A DNA stretch of 34,958 bases from JBCBKL01 sp038521825 (GTDB lineage Bacteria; Pseudomonadota; Alphaproteobacteria; Rhodobacterales; Rhodobacteraceae), in assembly GCA_038521825.1 (NCBI GenBank), contig JBCBKL010000030.1, forward strand, positions 1 through 34,958, read 5' to 3'. A program made the translations under genes and the position numbers. Positions within the stretch are counted from its first letter, which is position 1, and the number at the start of each line of letters is the position of its first letter. Shown one piece after another: positions 1 to 6,517 of the stretch. Below the pieces are notes generated by a model. The model made no database searches, was not told the origin of the DNA, and saw only the letters and a program-made list of their open reading frames with translations.

Positions 1-327
1 GAGCACGATATCGGTCGCGCCTGTATCGACCATGAAGTCGATGGGTTGATCGTTCACATTAAGCGTCAGGTAATAGTGGCCGTCGGGGTATTGCGGCACC
101 TCGATCGCACCGGTCTCGCCGATCCGGGCGACGCTGGGGTTCAGCCCGCGTTCGATATCCTCCCACAGAGCGAATGCGGCGATGGCGCCAAGAAAGATCA
201 GGATCCAGATCGCGGCCTGTTGCAGCGTCTTGTTCCAACCCAGCCGGTTGGAGGCAAGGAATGTCCCCGTCAGGGCCACGGCCCAAAGACCGAGAAAGAT
301 GAACGATGCAACTTGATCGCCAGACAT
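1..327 (-). CDS. Retropepsin-like aspartic protease, clan AA (partial, 3' end outside window)
   Basis: The 109 visible residues are the N-terminal part of a membrane-anchored aspartic protease of the TIGR02281 type. Two hydrophobic segments lie at about residues 6-25 and 38-55. They are followed by a beta-rich stretch leading to FMVDTGATDIVL at the window edge, which carries the D-T-G-A active-site signature of retropepsin-like enzymes. The ATG at 327 is preceded by a strong GGAGG ribosome site. The rest of the catalytic domain lies beyond base 1. In this family the protease domain is expected to face the periplasm; its substrate is unknown. The family call is firm from the signature and the anchor layout, and the specific role is not known. 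Confidence 0.85.
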   Translation of the reverse strand, partial: MSGDQVASFIFLGLWAVALTGTFLASNRLGWNKTLQQAAIWILIFLGAIAAFALWEDIERGLNPSVARIGETGAIEVPQYPDGHYYLTLNVNDQPIDFMVDTGATDIVL

Positions 328-404
328 GGAACCTCCGTTTGATCGGGATATAGGCGACGTGGCGCGCCGTGTCAGCGTTACGTGAGCCCGTCGTGCCGGA
401 GTTT

Positions 405-427
405 GAGTATTTTCCGAAGAGTGAAGG
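405..427. repeat. Short intergenic motif, copy 1 (GAGTATTT core)
   Basis: This 23-base element starts GAGTATTT and ends AGTGAAGG. It matches the element at 31851-31873 at 18 of 23 positions. It sits immediately after the stop codon of the minus-strand ABC-F gene, so that gene's message would read it in reverse complement. I infer a dispersed intergenic element; two copies alone do not prove it. Confidence 0.5.
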
Positions 428-428
428 A

Positions 429-2273
429 TCAGGCGTTTTTTTCGGCTACTTCAAGCGCTTCTTGGGCCTGAAGCCACAGGACTTCGGCGCGGGCTATCGC
501 CTCTTCGACTTCGGCAAACTTCTTTTGCCAGGTTTCGAGGTCGTTGATGCGGCTGTCATCGTAGAGTTCGGGGGCCGCCAGTTTCTCGCTCAGTTTGTCG
601 TGCATCTCGTTGAGCTTTTGCAGCCGTGCCTCGGATTTCCTTACCTCGGATCGCAGGGCCAGCATGGTGTCGCGGCTTGGCTTTTTGAGTTTGGCACTTG
701 GTTCGGACCGGGCGGCTTTGTTGTCACCAAGCAGATGGCGGCGATAGGTTTCGAGGTCGTCGTCGAAGGGTTCCACACGACCGTTCGACACGAGCCACAG
801 CCGGTCTGCAACCAGTTCCAGCAGGTGCATATCATGACTAACAAGGATGACTGCGCCGGAATAGTCTGTCAGCGCCTCGACCAAAGCCTCTCGGCTTTCG
901 ATGTCGAGATGGTTGGTCGGCTCGTCGAGGATCAGCAGGTGCGGAGCATCGAGCGTCGCCAGCAGCAGCGAGAGCCGGGCCTTTTGCCCGCCCGAGAGCC
1001 GGCCGACGGCGGTATCCACTTGATCCGCATTGAGACCGAAGCCCGCCAGCCGCGCCCTGAGCTTGCCTGGTGTTTCCCCGGGCCTTTCGCGGCGCAAATG
1101 TTCGAGCGGTGTTTCGTCGACATGCAACTCATCCACCTGATGCTGCGCAAAGTACCCGATCCGCAGCTTAGAGGCTTTGGTCATCCGCCCCTTGATCAGC
1201 GGCAGGCGGTCAGACAGCAATTTCGATAGCGTGGACTTGCCTTGTCCGTTCTTCCCCAGCAACGCGATGCGGTCATCCTGATCGATCCTGAGCGACATGC
1301 GGTCCAGCACTGTGGTTTCACCATACCCGGTCGCGGCGCCATCCATCTGGATGATCGGCGGCGACAGCTCTTCCGGTGTCGGAAAGCCAAAGCTGCGGAG
1401 CGCGGCCTCTTGCGGCGAGGCTATCGGTTCCATCCTGGCAAGCGCTTTGAGCCGCGATTGAGCCTGCCGCGCTTTATCAGCCTTGTAGCGGAACCGGTCG
1501 ACATAAGATTGCAGATGCGCCCGCCGCGCCTCTTGCTTTTTCGCCATCGCCTCGGCCAGTGCGAGTTTTTCCGACCGTTGGCGTGCGAACTGGTCGTAGG
1601 GACCCTGATAAAAGGTCAGCTTACGGTCTTCGAGATGCAGGATGCTGTGGACAGCGCGGTTCAACAGCCCGCGGTCATGGCTGATGACGATGACGGTGTG
1701 TGGATACTTGGCGAGGTAGGCCTCAAGCCATAGCGCCCCTTCGAGATCGAGGTAGTTTGTCGGTTCATCAAGCAGCAAAAGATCCGGCTTGGCAAAGAGG
1801 ATAGCGGCAAGTGCCACACGCATCCGCCAACCGCCCGAGAAATCGGAGCAAGGGCGGGCCTGATCGACGGTGTCAAATCCCAGGCCCTTGAGGATCGTCG
1901 CCGCGCGCGCCTCGGCTGACCATGCATCGATATCGGCCAGCCGCATCTGGATCTCGGCGATCCGAGCTGGATCGTCCGATTGTTCGGCCAACAAGGCGGC
2001 CCGTTCGGTATCGGCGGCGAGCACGGTGTCGAGGAGGCTGACATCGCTTGACGGTGCTTCCTGAGCCACCCCGCCGATCCGCGCGCCTTTTGGCAGCGAT
2101 ATGTCACCCGACTCCAAGGCCAGTTCGCCGCGGATCAATCGAAACAGCGTGGTTTTTCCGGTACCGTTGCGCCCGACCAATCCTACCTTGTGGCCTGCCG
2201 GGATTGTGGCGCTGGCCCCTTCGAAAAGCGGACGGCCCGCGACAGCATAGGAGATGTCCGAGATACGCAACAT
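429..2273 (-). CDS. ABC-F family ATPase (YheS/Uup-like)
   Basis: This 614-residue soluble protein has two ABC cassettes and no membrane segment, the pattern of ABC-F proteins, which act on ribosomes rather than as transporters. Cassette 1 has Walker A GRNGTGKT (34-41), signature FSGGW (145-149) and LLLLDEPTNYLDLEG (Walker B plus catalytic Glu170). A charged linker at about 230-290 matches the ABC-F inter-domain arm. Cassette 2 has Walker A GKNGQGKST (340-348), LSGGQ (426-430) and LLILDEPTNHLDIES with Glu451. The C-terminal 100 residues look like a coiled coil. The N-terminus resembles E. coli YheS. I chose the ATG at 2273 over an upstream in-frame ATG because the cassette starts directly there. 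The exact ribosomal role is unknown. Confidence 0.93.
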   Translation of the reverse strand: MLRISDISYAVAGRPLFEGASATIPAGHKVGLVGRNGTGKTTLFRLIRGELALESGDISLPKGARIGGVAQEAPSSDVSLLDTVLAADTERAALLAEQSDDPARIAEIQMRLADIDAWSAEARAATILKGLGFDTVDQARPCSDFSGGWRMRVALAAILFAKPDLLLLDEPTNYLDLEGALWLEAYLAKYPHTVIVISHDRGLLNRAVHSILHLEDRKLTFYQGPYDQFARQRSEKLALAEAMAKKQEARRAHLQSYVDRFRYKADKARQAQSRLKALARMEPIASPQEAALRSFGFPTPEELSPPIIQMDGAATGYGETTVLDRMSLRIDQDDRIALLGKNGQGKSTLSKLLSDRLPLIKGRMTKASKLRIGYFAQHQVDELHVDETPLEHLRRERPGETPGKLRARLAGFGLNADQVDTAVGRLSGGQKARLSLLLATLDAPHLLILDEPTNHLDIESREALVEALTDYSGAVILVSHDMHLLELVADRLWLVSNGRVEPFDDDLETYRRHLLGDNKAARSEPSAKLKKPSRDTMLALRSEVRKSEARLQKLNEMHDKLSEKLAAPELYDDSRINDLETWQKKFAEVEEAIARAEVLWLQAQEALEVAEKNA

Positions 2274-2321
2274 GGCGCGACGACTGAAGCAGTCGCCGGG
2301 CCAAGTCAATGCACCAGCGCG

Positions 2322-2600
2322 CTATTGCAACGTGCTCGCAAAATCCGGCGCGTCAAACGCGGCATACCCAACCATCGGGCTGTCGCCATCGTCGGCAAAT
2401 GCAAAGACGTGGACTGTGTCGTTGAGGAAAGCCGCGCGGCAGAACGCATCCTGCTGTGGCAGACCTGTCGGACAGCTTTCAAGATCGAGATGCGCAACGG
2501 ACGCTTCGAATATGTCATAAGTCAGCGGCATTGGCGGGGTTTCTCCGTGGGCGGTTGTTGCCATGAAGACCGCAAGGGCAGGGCACAGAGTGCGAAACAT
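2322..2600 (-). CDS. Small exported hypothetical protein
   Basis: This 92-residue protein begins with a likely signal peptide (MFRTLCPALAVFMATTAHGE, cleavage near AHG-E), so it is probably periplasmic. The mature part has two cysteines (about 43 and 54) that could form a disulfide. No domain is recognised. An AAAGGA ribosome site precedes the ATG. It lies just upstream of the ABC-F gene on the same strand, about 48 bases away, and may be co-transcribed. It is supported by the signal peptide, the ribosome site and its fit between neighbours. The function is unknown. Confidence 0.7.
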   Translation of the reverse strand: MFRTLCPALAVFMATTAHGETPPMPLTYDIFEASVAHLDLESCPTGLPQQDAFCRAAFLNDTVHVFAFADDGDSPMVGYAAFDAPDFASTLQ

Positions 2601-2610
2601 CGGGAAGATC

Positions 2611-2639
2611 CTTTTCTGAGTGATTCACTCAGGTATAAT
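2611..2639 (+). promoter_or_regulatory. Candidate ndk promoter with a palindromic operator
   Basis: A perfect TATAAT lies at 2634-2639. Immediately before it, at 2616-2632, is a 17-base perfect palindrome, CTGAGTGATTCACTCAG, which would fall in the -35/-10 spacer. The -35 region is weak. The gene downstream on this strand is ndk, 139 bases away. The palindrome looks like a binding site for a dimeric repressor. It also lies upstream of the divergent small exported protein gene, so either gene could be the target. Confidence 0.5.
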
Positions 2640-2777
2640 TCCTACATATGCGGCAGATCGCAAGCTGAGACCTTGGACGGTGCAATAATCCGCTTTCCCA
2701 CTGCGAGATCTCATGCTAGGCGGCGCGCGAATTCAATGCTGGCGCAGTCGCGCGAGAAAACGGAGTGGGAGATATCC

Positions 2778-3200
2778 ATGGCCCTCGAACGGACCTTTTC
2801 AATTATCAAACCAGACGCCACGCGCCGGAACCTGACAGGCAAGATCAATGCCAAGTTCGAAGAGGCGGGTCTGCGCATCATAGCTCAGAAGCGGATCCAC
2901 CTGACAAAGGCGCAGGCGGGCGAGTTCTACAAGGTCCATGCAGAGCGTCCTTTCTACGACGAATTGTGCGAGTTCATGGCGTCAGCCCCCATCGTCGCTC
3001 AGGTGCTGGAAGGCGAAAGCGCCATCACCAAGAACCGTGAAGTCATGGGTGCCACCAATCCGGCCGATGCGGCCCCCGGCACAATCCGGGCCGAATTCGC
3101 TGAAAGCGTTGGTGAAAATTCGGTCCACGGCTCGGACGCGCCGGAAACAGCGGCGGTCGAAATCGCGTATTTCTTCTCGGGTCTGGAACTCGTCGGCTAA
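2778..3200 (+). CDS. ndk: Nucleoside diphosphate kinase
   Basis: This enzyme moves the gamma phosphate from ATP to other nucleoside diphosphates, keeping NTP and dNTP pools balanced in the cytoplasm. The 140-residue length is typical. Diagnostic features are the N-terminal ERTFSIIKPDA, the RPFYDEL segment, TNPADAAPGTIR and the catalytic histidine in NSVHGSD (His117). A GGAG ribosome site precedes the ATG at 2778. A longer reading frame runs upstream in the same phase, but the family's N-terminus starts here. It has a terminator right after its stop codon, so it is likely transcribed alone. Confidence 0.97.
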   Translation: MALERTFSIIKPDATRRNLTGKINAKFEEAGLRIIAQKRIHLTKAQAGEFYKVHAERPFYDELCEFMASAPIVAQVLEGESAITKNREVMGATNPADAAPGTIRAEFAESVGENSVHGSDAPETAAVEIAYFFSGLELVG

Positions 3201-3226
3201 AGCCACGACCGAGACGGTTTTCAAGG

Positions 3227-3253
3227 GGCCGGGACGTTTGTTCCCGGCCTTTT
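3227..3253 (+). terminator. Rho-independent terminator of ndk
   Basis: GGCCGGGA (3227-3234) pairs perfectly with TCCCGGCC (3242-3249) around a 7-base loop, followed by TTTTCGTTT. It lies 27 bases after the ndk stop codon and isolates ndk from the copper operon. Confidence 0.88.
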
Positions 3254-3271
3254 CGTTTGTGCGCCCGATTG

Positions 3272-3280
3272 TGCTATACT
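3272..3280 (+). promoter_or_regulatory. Candidate extended -10 promoter of the copper operon
   Basis: TGCTATACT is a good extended -10 element (TGn followed by a near-consensus hexamer) just after the ndk terminator and about 95 bases before copC. No good -35 is visible. The perfect palindrome GTGATCAC follows at 3281-3288, where transcription would begin, and could bind a regulator. Confidence 0.4.
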
Positions 3281-3310
3281 GTGATCACGGGATCGTGAAG
3301 GATGTTGGCT

Positions 3311-3330
3311 TTGACCTTCCCGTGCTGGAA
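3311..3330 (+). promoter_or_regulatory. CueR/HmrR-like (MerR family) operator upstream of copC
   Basis: TTGACCTTCCCGTGCTGGAA closely resembles the copper-responsive CueR site upstream of E. coli copA, with a TTGACC -35 and the CCTTCC...GGAA dyad. The right half is imperfect (GGAACAC, not GGAAGG). The half-site spacing is one base shorter than usual, and no clear -10 lies 19-20 bases downstream. The copper genes directly after it support the call. No cueR gene is in the window. Confidence 0.45.
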
Positions 3331-3373
3331 CACAGTCCAAACCCCAAAACGATATGGCGAGATGAGGATGGGT

Positions 3374-3733
3374 ATGACAGGCAAAGCGGCGCTGGCTTTG
3401 GCGCTTTTGGCGATGAGTTTCTTGGGCACAGAGGCAATTGCGCATTCCAAGCTCTCGCGGTCGGATCCCGGTAACGGATCGGTTGTGAGCGCGGTGCCGG
3501 CAACGCTAACGCTTTCATTTGTCGAAGACATCCGGCTGACCCGGGTCAGCATGACACCCGGCGAAGGGGATGCCGTCGATCTGGACCTCAGCAATGTCGC
3601 CACCTTTGGGCGGGAGTTCGATTTTGACCTGCCGCTCGACATGACAGCCGGGCAACATCAGGTCGACTGGCGCGGCATTGGTGTCGATGGTCATCTGATG
3701 CAGGGCTCGTTCGGGTTTACCGTCGAGCAATAG
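3374..3733 (+). CDS. copC: Periplasmic copper-binding protein CopC
   Basis: CopC is a small periplasmic beta-barrel protein that binds copper and hands it to CopD or other partners. The 119-residue protein has a signal peptide ending at AIAHSKL, so the mature chain begins with histidine, the usual first Cu(II) ligand. A second conserved ligand set is in the C-terminal DGHLMQGSFGF. The Met-rich Cu(I) loop of classic CopC is not evident, so it probably binds mainly Cu(II). I chose the ATG at 3374 because GAGG lies 6 bases before it; in-frame ATGs at 3362 and 3368 are possible. It abuts copD with no gap. Confidence 0.92.
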   Translation: MTGKAALALALLAMSFLGTEAIAHSKLSRSDPGNGSVVSAVPATLTLSFVEDIRLTRVSMTPGEGDAVDLDLSNVATFGREFDFDLPLDMTAGQHQVDWRGIGVDGHLMQGSFGFTVEQ

Positions 3734-4600
3734 ATGGTGCTAGACGGTTTTGCTCTTACAGGCGTCGCGCTGAAAGTGATGCTCTACATCACCAGCCTCG
3801 CGGCATCGGGTCTGCTGCTCTTTCGGCTCATCTTTGCGCGGGATGAGGCTGAACTTGCCGCTTGGTTGCGGCGCCGGCTGTTGCTTCTGGCAAGTTTGGG
3901 TCTGGGCGTGGCGGCGGCCCGGTTTCTTGTGGCGGGGGCTCGATTGACCGGTGAACTGTCCGGTATGACGGACACAGTGATGCTGGGGATCCTTTGGTCC
4001 GGGCCAGTTGGAACCGCCTTGATCCTGCAGCTTGCCGGGTTCGCTCTGATCGCGGCGGGGGCGATTGATTGGTCATGGTCAAAGTGGATCGGGCTGGTGG
4101 GCGTTGCGTTGTTGATAACGTCCTTTGGACAGGTTGGGCACGTTCTGCAACTCGATGCGGATTGGGGGCTGTTGCTCCTGCTCGTGCATCTCGTCGGGCT
4201 GGCCTTCTGGATCGGATCTCTGGCGCCGCTCTATCGCGCGACGCGGCGACAGGATCTGGCCGCAGCGGCCACTCTGGCCCATGGGTTCGGACAGGTGGCT
4301 ATCGTGATCGTGCCCGTTCTTTTGGTTGCAGGGGCAGTTTGCGCGGCGCTGCTTTTGCGCGATCTCGGGGCCTTGTTTGGTACGACCTATGGGCAGGTTC
4401 TGCTGATCAAGATCGTCTTGGTCGGCGCGATCCTCACCCTGGCTGCGCTGAACAAGTACCGGTTTGTCCCAGCGATGCAGGCTGGAGATACGCTGGCTGC
4501 GGTGCACCTGCAGCGATCCATCTTGATCGAGGCGGCCTTTATCGGACTGGTCCTGATCGCAACCTCGATACTCACAAGCGTTCTTTCCTTACCGGAGTGA
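3734..4600 (+). CDS. copD: Copper resistance/import membrane protein CopD
   Basis: This 288-residue inner-membrane protein has about eight hydrophobic segments, as in CopD-family proteins, which work with CopC in moving copper across or into the membrane. The last third (segment VHLVGLAFWIGSLAPLYRATR and the C-terminal helices) carries the characteristic CopD domain with histidines near the membrane face. The ATG directly follows the copC stop codon, so translation is likely coupled. The multicopper oxidase gene starts four bases after its stop. Transport direction (import for enzyme loading or resistance) cannot be read from sequence. Confidence 0.92.
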   Translation: MVLDGFALTGVALKVMLYITSLAASGLLLFRLIFARDEAELAAWLRRRLLLLASLGLGVAAARFLVAGARLTGELSGMTDTVMLGILWSGPVGTALILQLAGFALIAAGAIDWSWSKWIGLVGVALLITSFGQVGHVLQLDADWGLLLLLVHLVGLAFWIGSLAPLYRATRRQDLAAAATLAHGFGQVAIVIVPVLLVAGAVCAALLLRDLGALFGTTYGQVLLIKIVLVGAILTLAALNKYRFVPAMQAGDTLAAVHLQRSILIEAAFIGLVLIATSILTSVLSLPE

Positions 4601-4604
4601 ATTG

Positions 4605-5984
4605 ATGACCACGCTTACACGACGAACGTTTCTGCACGCGATGTCAGCGGTCTGCGCGGCCGGCCCGGCCTTTGCCAAGTCACCGTTGGCTGTTCTGAAG
4701 GCGGCTGTCGCCGAGCAGCAGGTCTTGCCGACCGAATATCCGGCAACGCCGCTCTGGACCTTCAACGGAACCTTTCCAGGAGAGGCGCTGCGCATCAAAC
4801 AGGGCGATCGCGTAATCCGGAAACTCGAGAACACGTTGCCGCAATCCACGGCTGTCCACTGGCATGGCATCCGCATTGACAATGCGATGGACGGTGTTCC
4901 GGGTCTCACACAGGCGGCTGTTGAGCCGGGCGGGGCGTTCGACTACGATTTCGCCGTGCCGGACGCAGGCACCTATTGGTACCATTCGCACAATCGCTCT
5001 ACCGAACAGATTGCGCGCGGCCTTTATGGTTCCTTGATCGTGGAAGAGGCCGAAGGTCCGGACGTCGATCGGGATATTGTCCTGCTGCTCGATGACATGC
5101 GCCTGACCCAGACCGGTGAGATTTCGGAAGACTTTGACAGCATGCACGACAAATCCCACGCGGGGCGGCTCGGGAACATCGTTTTGACCAATGGCCGGAT
5201 GGATTTGTCCTATGACGTCCAGCGCAACCAACGTCTGCGCCTGCGTCTTATCAACGCGTCGAACGCGCGGATCTTTCAGCTGGGTTTGCAGGGCCTCAAC
5301 GCCTGGACGGTTGCGTTGGATGGGATGCCGCTCGATCAACCGCAGGCTGTCGAAGGTTCCTTTGTAATTGCCCCGGCACAGCGGGTTGACCTGATCGTCG
5401 ATGTCGTTGCCGACGCGGGATCGGAGGCCTTCCTGATCCATTTCGAGCGGGATGGCGGGTTTGCTCAGGTAACCTTTGACGTAGGGGGGCAGGACGCGAC
5501 CCAGACCCGCCCGGCGCCGTCGCCGTTGCCGCCCAACCCCGACCACGGCCGCACCGATCTCGCAGCGGCAACACCAATCCCGCTGGTGATGGAGGGTGGT
5601 GCTATGGGCGGCATGCGGGGTGCAATGATGGGTGGCCGCAGGATGGCGATGCGCGAGCTTGTCCAAGGCGGTCAGGCCTGGGCTCTTAACGGTGTTGCGG
5701 GCCTGCCGGAGGCACCTTTGGTCGATGTGTTTCAGTCCGAGGCCGTCCGGATCTCGATGCGCAACGACACGGCGTTTCCGCATGCCATGCATCTACACGG
5801 TCACCATTTTCGCGAGGTGCTGCCTGACGGCACACAGGGACCGCTGCGCGACACCATCCTGATTAACAGAAACGAAACGCGGGATATCGCGTTCGTCGCT
5901 CATAATCCGGGGGACTGGCTGGTCCATTGCCACATGCTCAGCCATCAGGCCGCCGGAATGAAAACATGGATGCGCGTGCAATGA
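4605..5984 (+). CDS. Tat-exported multicopper oxidase (CueO-like)
   Basis: This 459-residue periplasmic oxidase has a Tat signal (TRRTFLHAMSAVCAAGPAFA). All four copper-ligand motifs are present: HWHG (85-88), WYHSH (125-129), HAMHLHGH (393-400) and HCHMLSHQAAGM (441-452). These give a type 1 copper with Met452 as axial ligand and a trinuclear centre. A Met-rich stretch at 329-349 (seven Met) resembles the Cu(I)-binding insert of CueO, which supports cuprous oxidase activity, that is, oxidation of toxic Cu(I) with reduction of O2 to water. The ATG at 4605 is preferred over a TTG at 4602. The next gene begins inside its stop codon (ATGA), so the two are translationally coupled. Confidence 0.95.
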   Translation: MTTLTRRTFLHAMSAVCAAGPAFAKSPLAVLKAAVAEQQVLPTEYPATPLWTFNGTFPGEALRIKQGDRVIRKLENTLPQSTAVHWHGIRIDNAMDGVPGLTQAAVEPGGAFDYDFAVPDAGTYWYHSHNRSTEQIARGLYGSLIVEEAEGPDVDRDIVLLLDDMRLTQTGEISEDFDSMHDKSHAGRLGNIVLTNGRMDLSYDVQRNQRLRLRLINASNARIFQLGLQGLNAWTVALDGMPLDQPQAVEGSFVIAPAQRVDLIVDVVADAGSEAFLIHFERDGGFAQVTFDVGGQDATQTRPAPSPLPPNPDHGRTDLAAATPIPLVMEGGAMGGMRGAMMGGRRMAMRELVQGGQAWALNGVAGLPEAPLVDVFQSEAVRISMRNDTAFPHAMHLHGHHFREVLPDGTQGPLRDTILINRNETRDIAFVAHNPGDWLVHCHMLSHQAAGMKTWMRVQ

Positions 5985-6448
5985 AGCGAGCTTTGATATT
6001 GGGCATTTGCCTGGCCGCAGCGGCGGCGGGTTGGGTAATGGTCGGATCTATAGAACAGCCTGCCGTCTCGATGACGCGGCCAGAGATCGATCTCGTCGCG
6101 GGCGAGGTACTCTATGCCGAAAACTGTGCCGTCTGCCACGGCGCCAAGCTGGAGGGCCAGCCGAATTGGCAGGTTCCAGACGAAAACGGTGTGCTGCCCG
6201 CCCCACCCCACGATCCCACCGGGCATACTTGGCATCACTCGGACAAGGCCCTTTTTGCGTATACCAAACAGGGTGGAGCGGCGGCATTGGCGGCGTCGGG
6301 TGTCACCAACTTCAACAGTGGGATGCCGGGCTTCGGTGATGCGTTGAGTGATGACGAGATCTGGAACATCCTCGAATACATCAAGTCCACCTGGCCCGCT
6401 CGCGTGCGCCAGGTCCAGGCAGAGCGGTCCGCACTCGACCCGCTCTAG
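5981..6448 (+). CDS. Membrane-anchored class I cytochrome c
   Basis: This 155-residue protein has an uncleaved anchor or signal helix (residues 4-22) followed by one cytochrome c domain. The heme site is CAVCH (Cys49, Cys52, His53) and the distal ligand is probably Met115 in SGMPGF. The C-terminal helix DEIWNILEYIKSTWP is typical. It overlaps the oxidase stop codon by four bases, so it belongs to the copper operon. I infer that it exchanges electrons with the multicopper oxidase or the respiratory chain. The segment GHTWHHSDK adds extra histidines that might bind metal. The fold call is sure; the partner is inferred. Confidence 0.92.
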   Translation: MKRALILGICLAAAAAGWVMVGSIEQPAVSMTRPEIDLVAGEVLYAENCAVCHGAKLEGQPNWQVPDENGVLPAPPHDPTGHTWHHSDKALFAYTKQGGAAALAASGVTNFNSGMPGFGDALSDDEIWNILEYIKSTWPARVRQVQAERSALDPL

Positions 6449-6451
6449 AAA

Positions 6452-6513
6452 GGCTCCCGGCCTTGCGGCTGGCGGGCGGCGGCGCTACCTCCGTCGCTAG
6501 CCAGACCGGAGCC
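6452..6513 (+). other. Nested inverted repeat covering the pmbA ribosome site
   Basis: GGCTCCCGG (6452-6460) can pair with CCGGAGCC (6506-6513) with one bulge, and inside it GGCTGGCG (6467-6474) pairs with CGCTAGCC (6495-6502) at 7 of 8 positions. The outer right arm contains the GGAG ribosome site of pmbA. There is no T tract, so it is not a simple terminator. It may limit translation of pmbA after the copper operon. Confidence 0.4.
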
Positions 6514-6517
6514 ACGA

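Noticed and set aside
369..1229. 286-residue open frame on the plus strand
   Set aside because: It lies antisense inside the ABC-F gene, whose motifs fix the true frame on the minus strand.
2190..2777. Long upstream extension of the ndk frame
   Set aside because: The ndk family N-terminus (MALERTFSIIKPDA) and a ribosome site fix the start at 2778; the extension has no family match and overlaps other genes.
4680..5792. 370-residue open frame on the minus strand
   Set aside because: It is the shadow of the multicopper oxidase, whose four copper motifs are on the plus strand.
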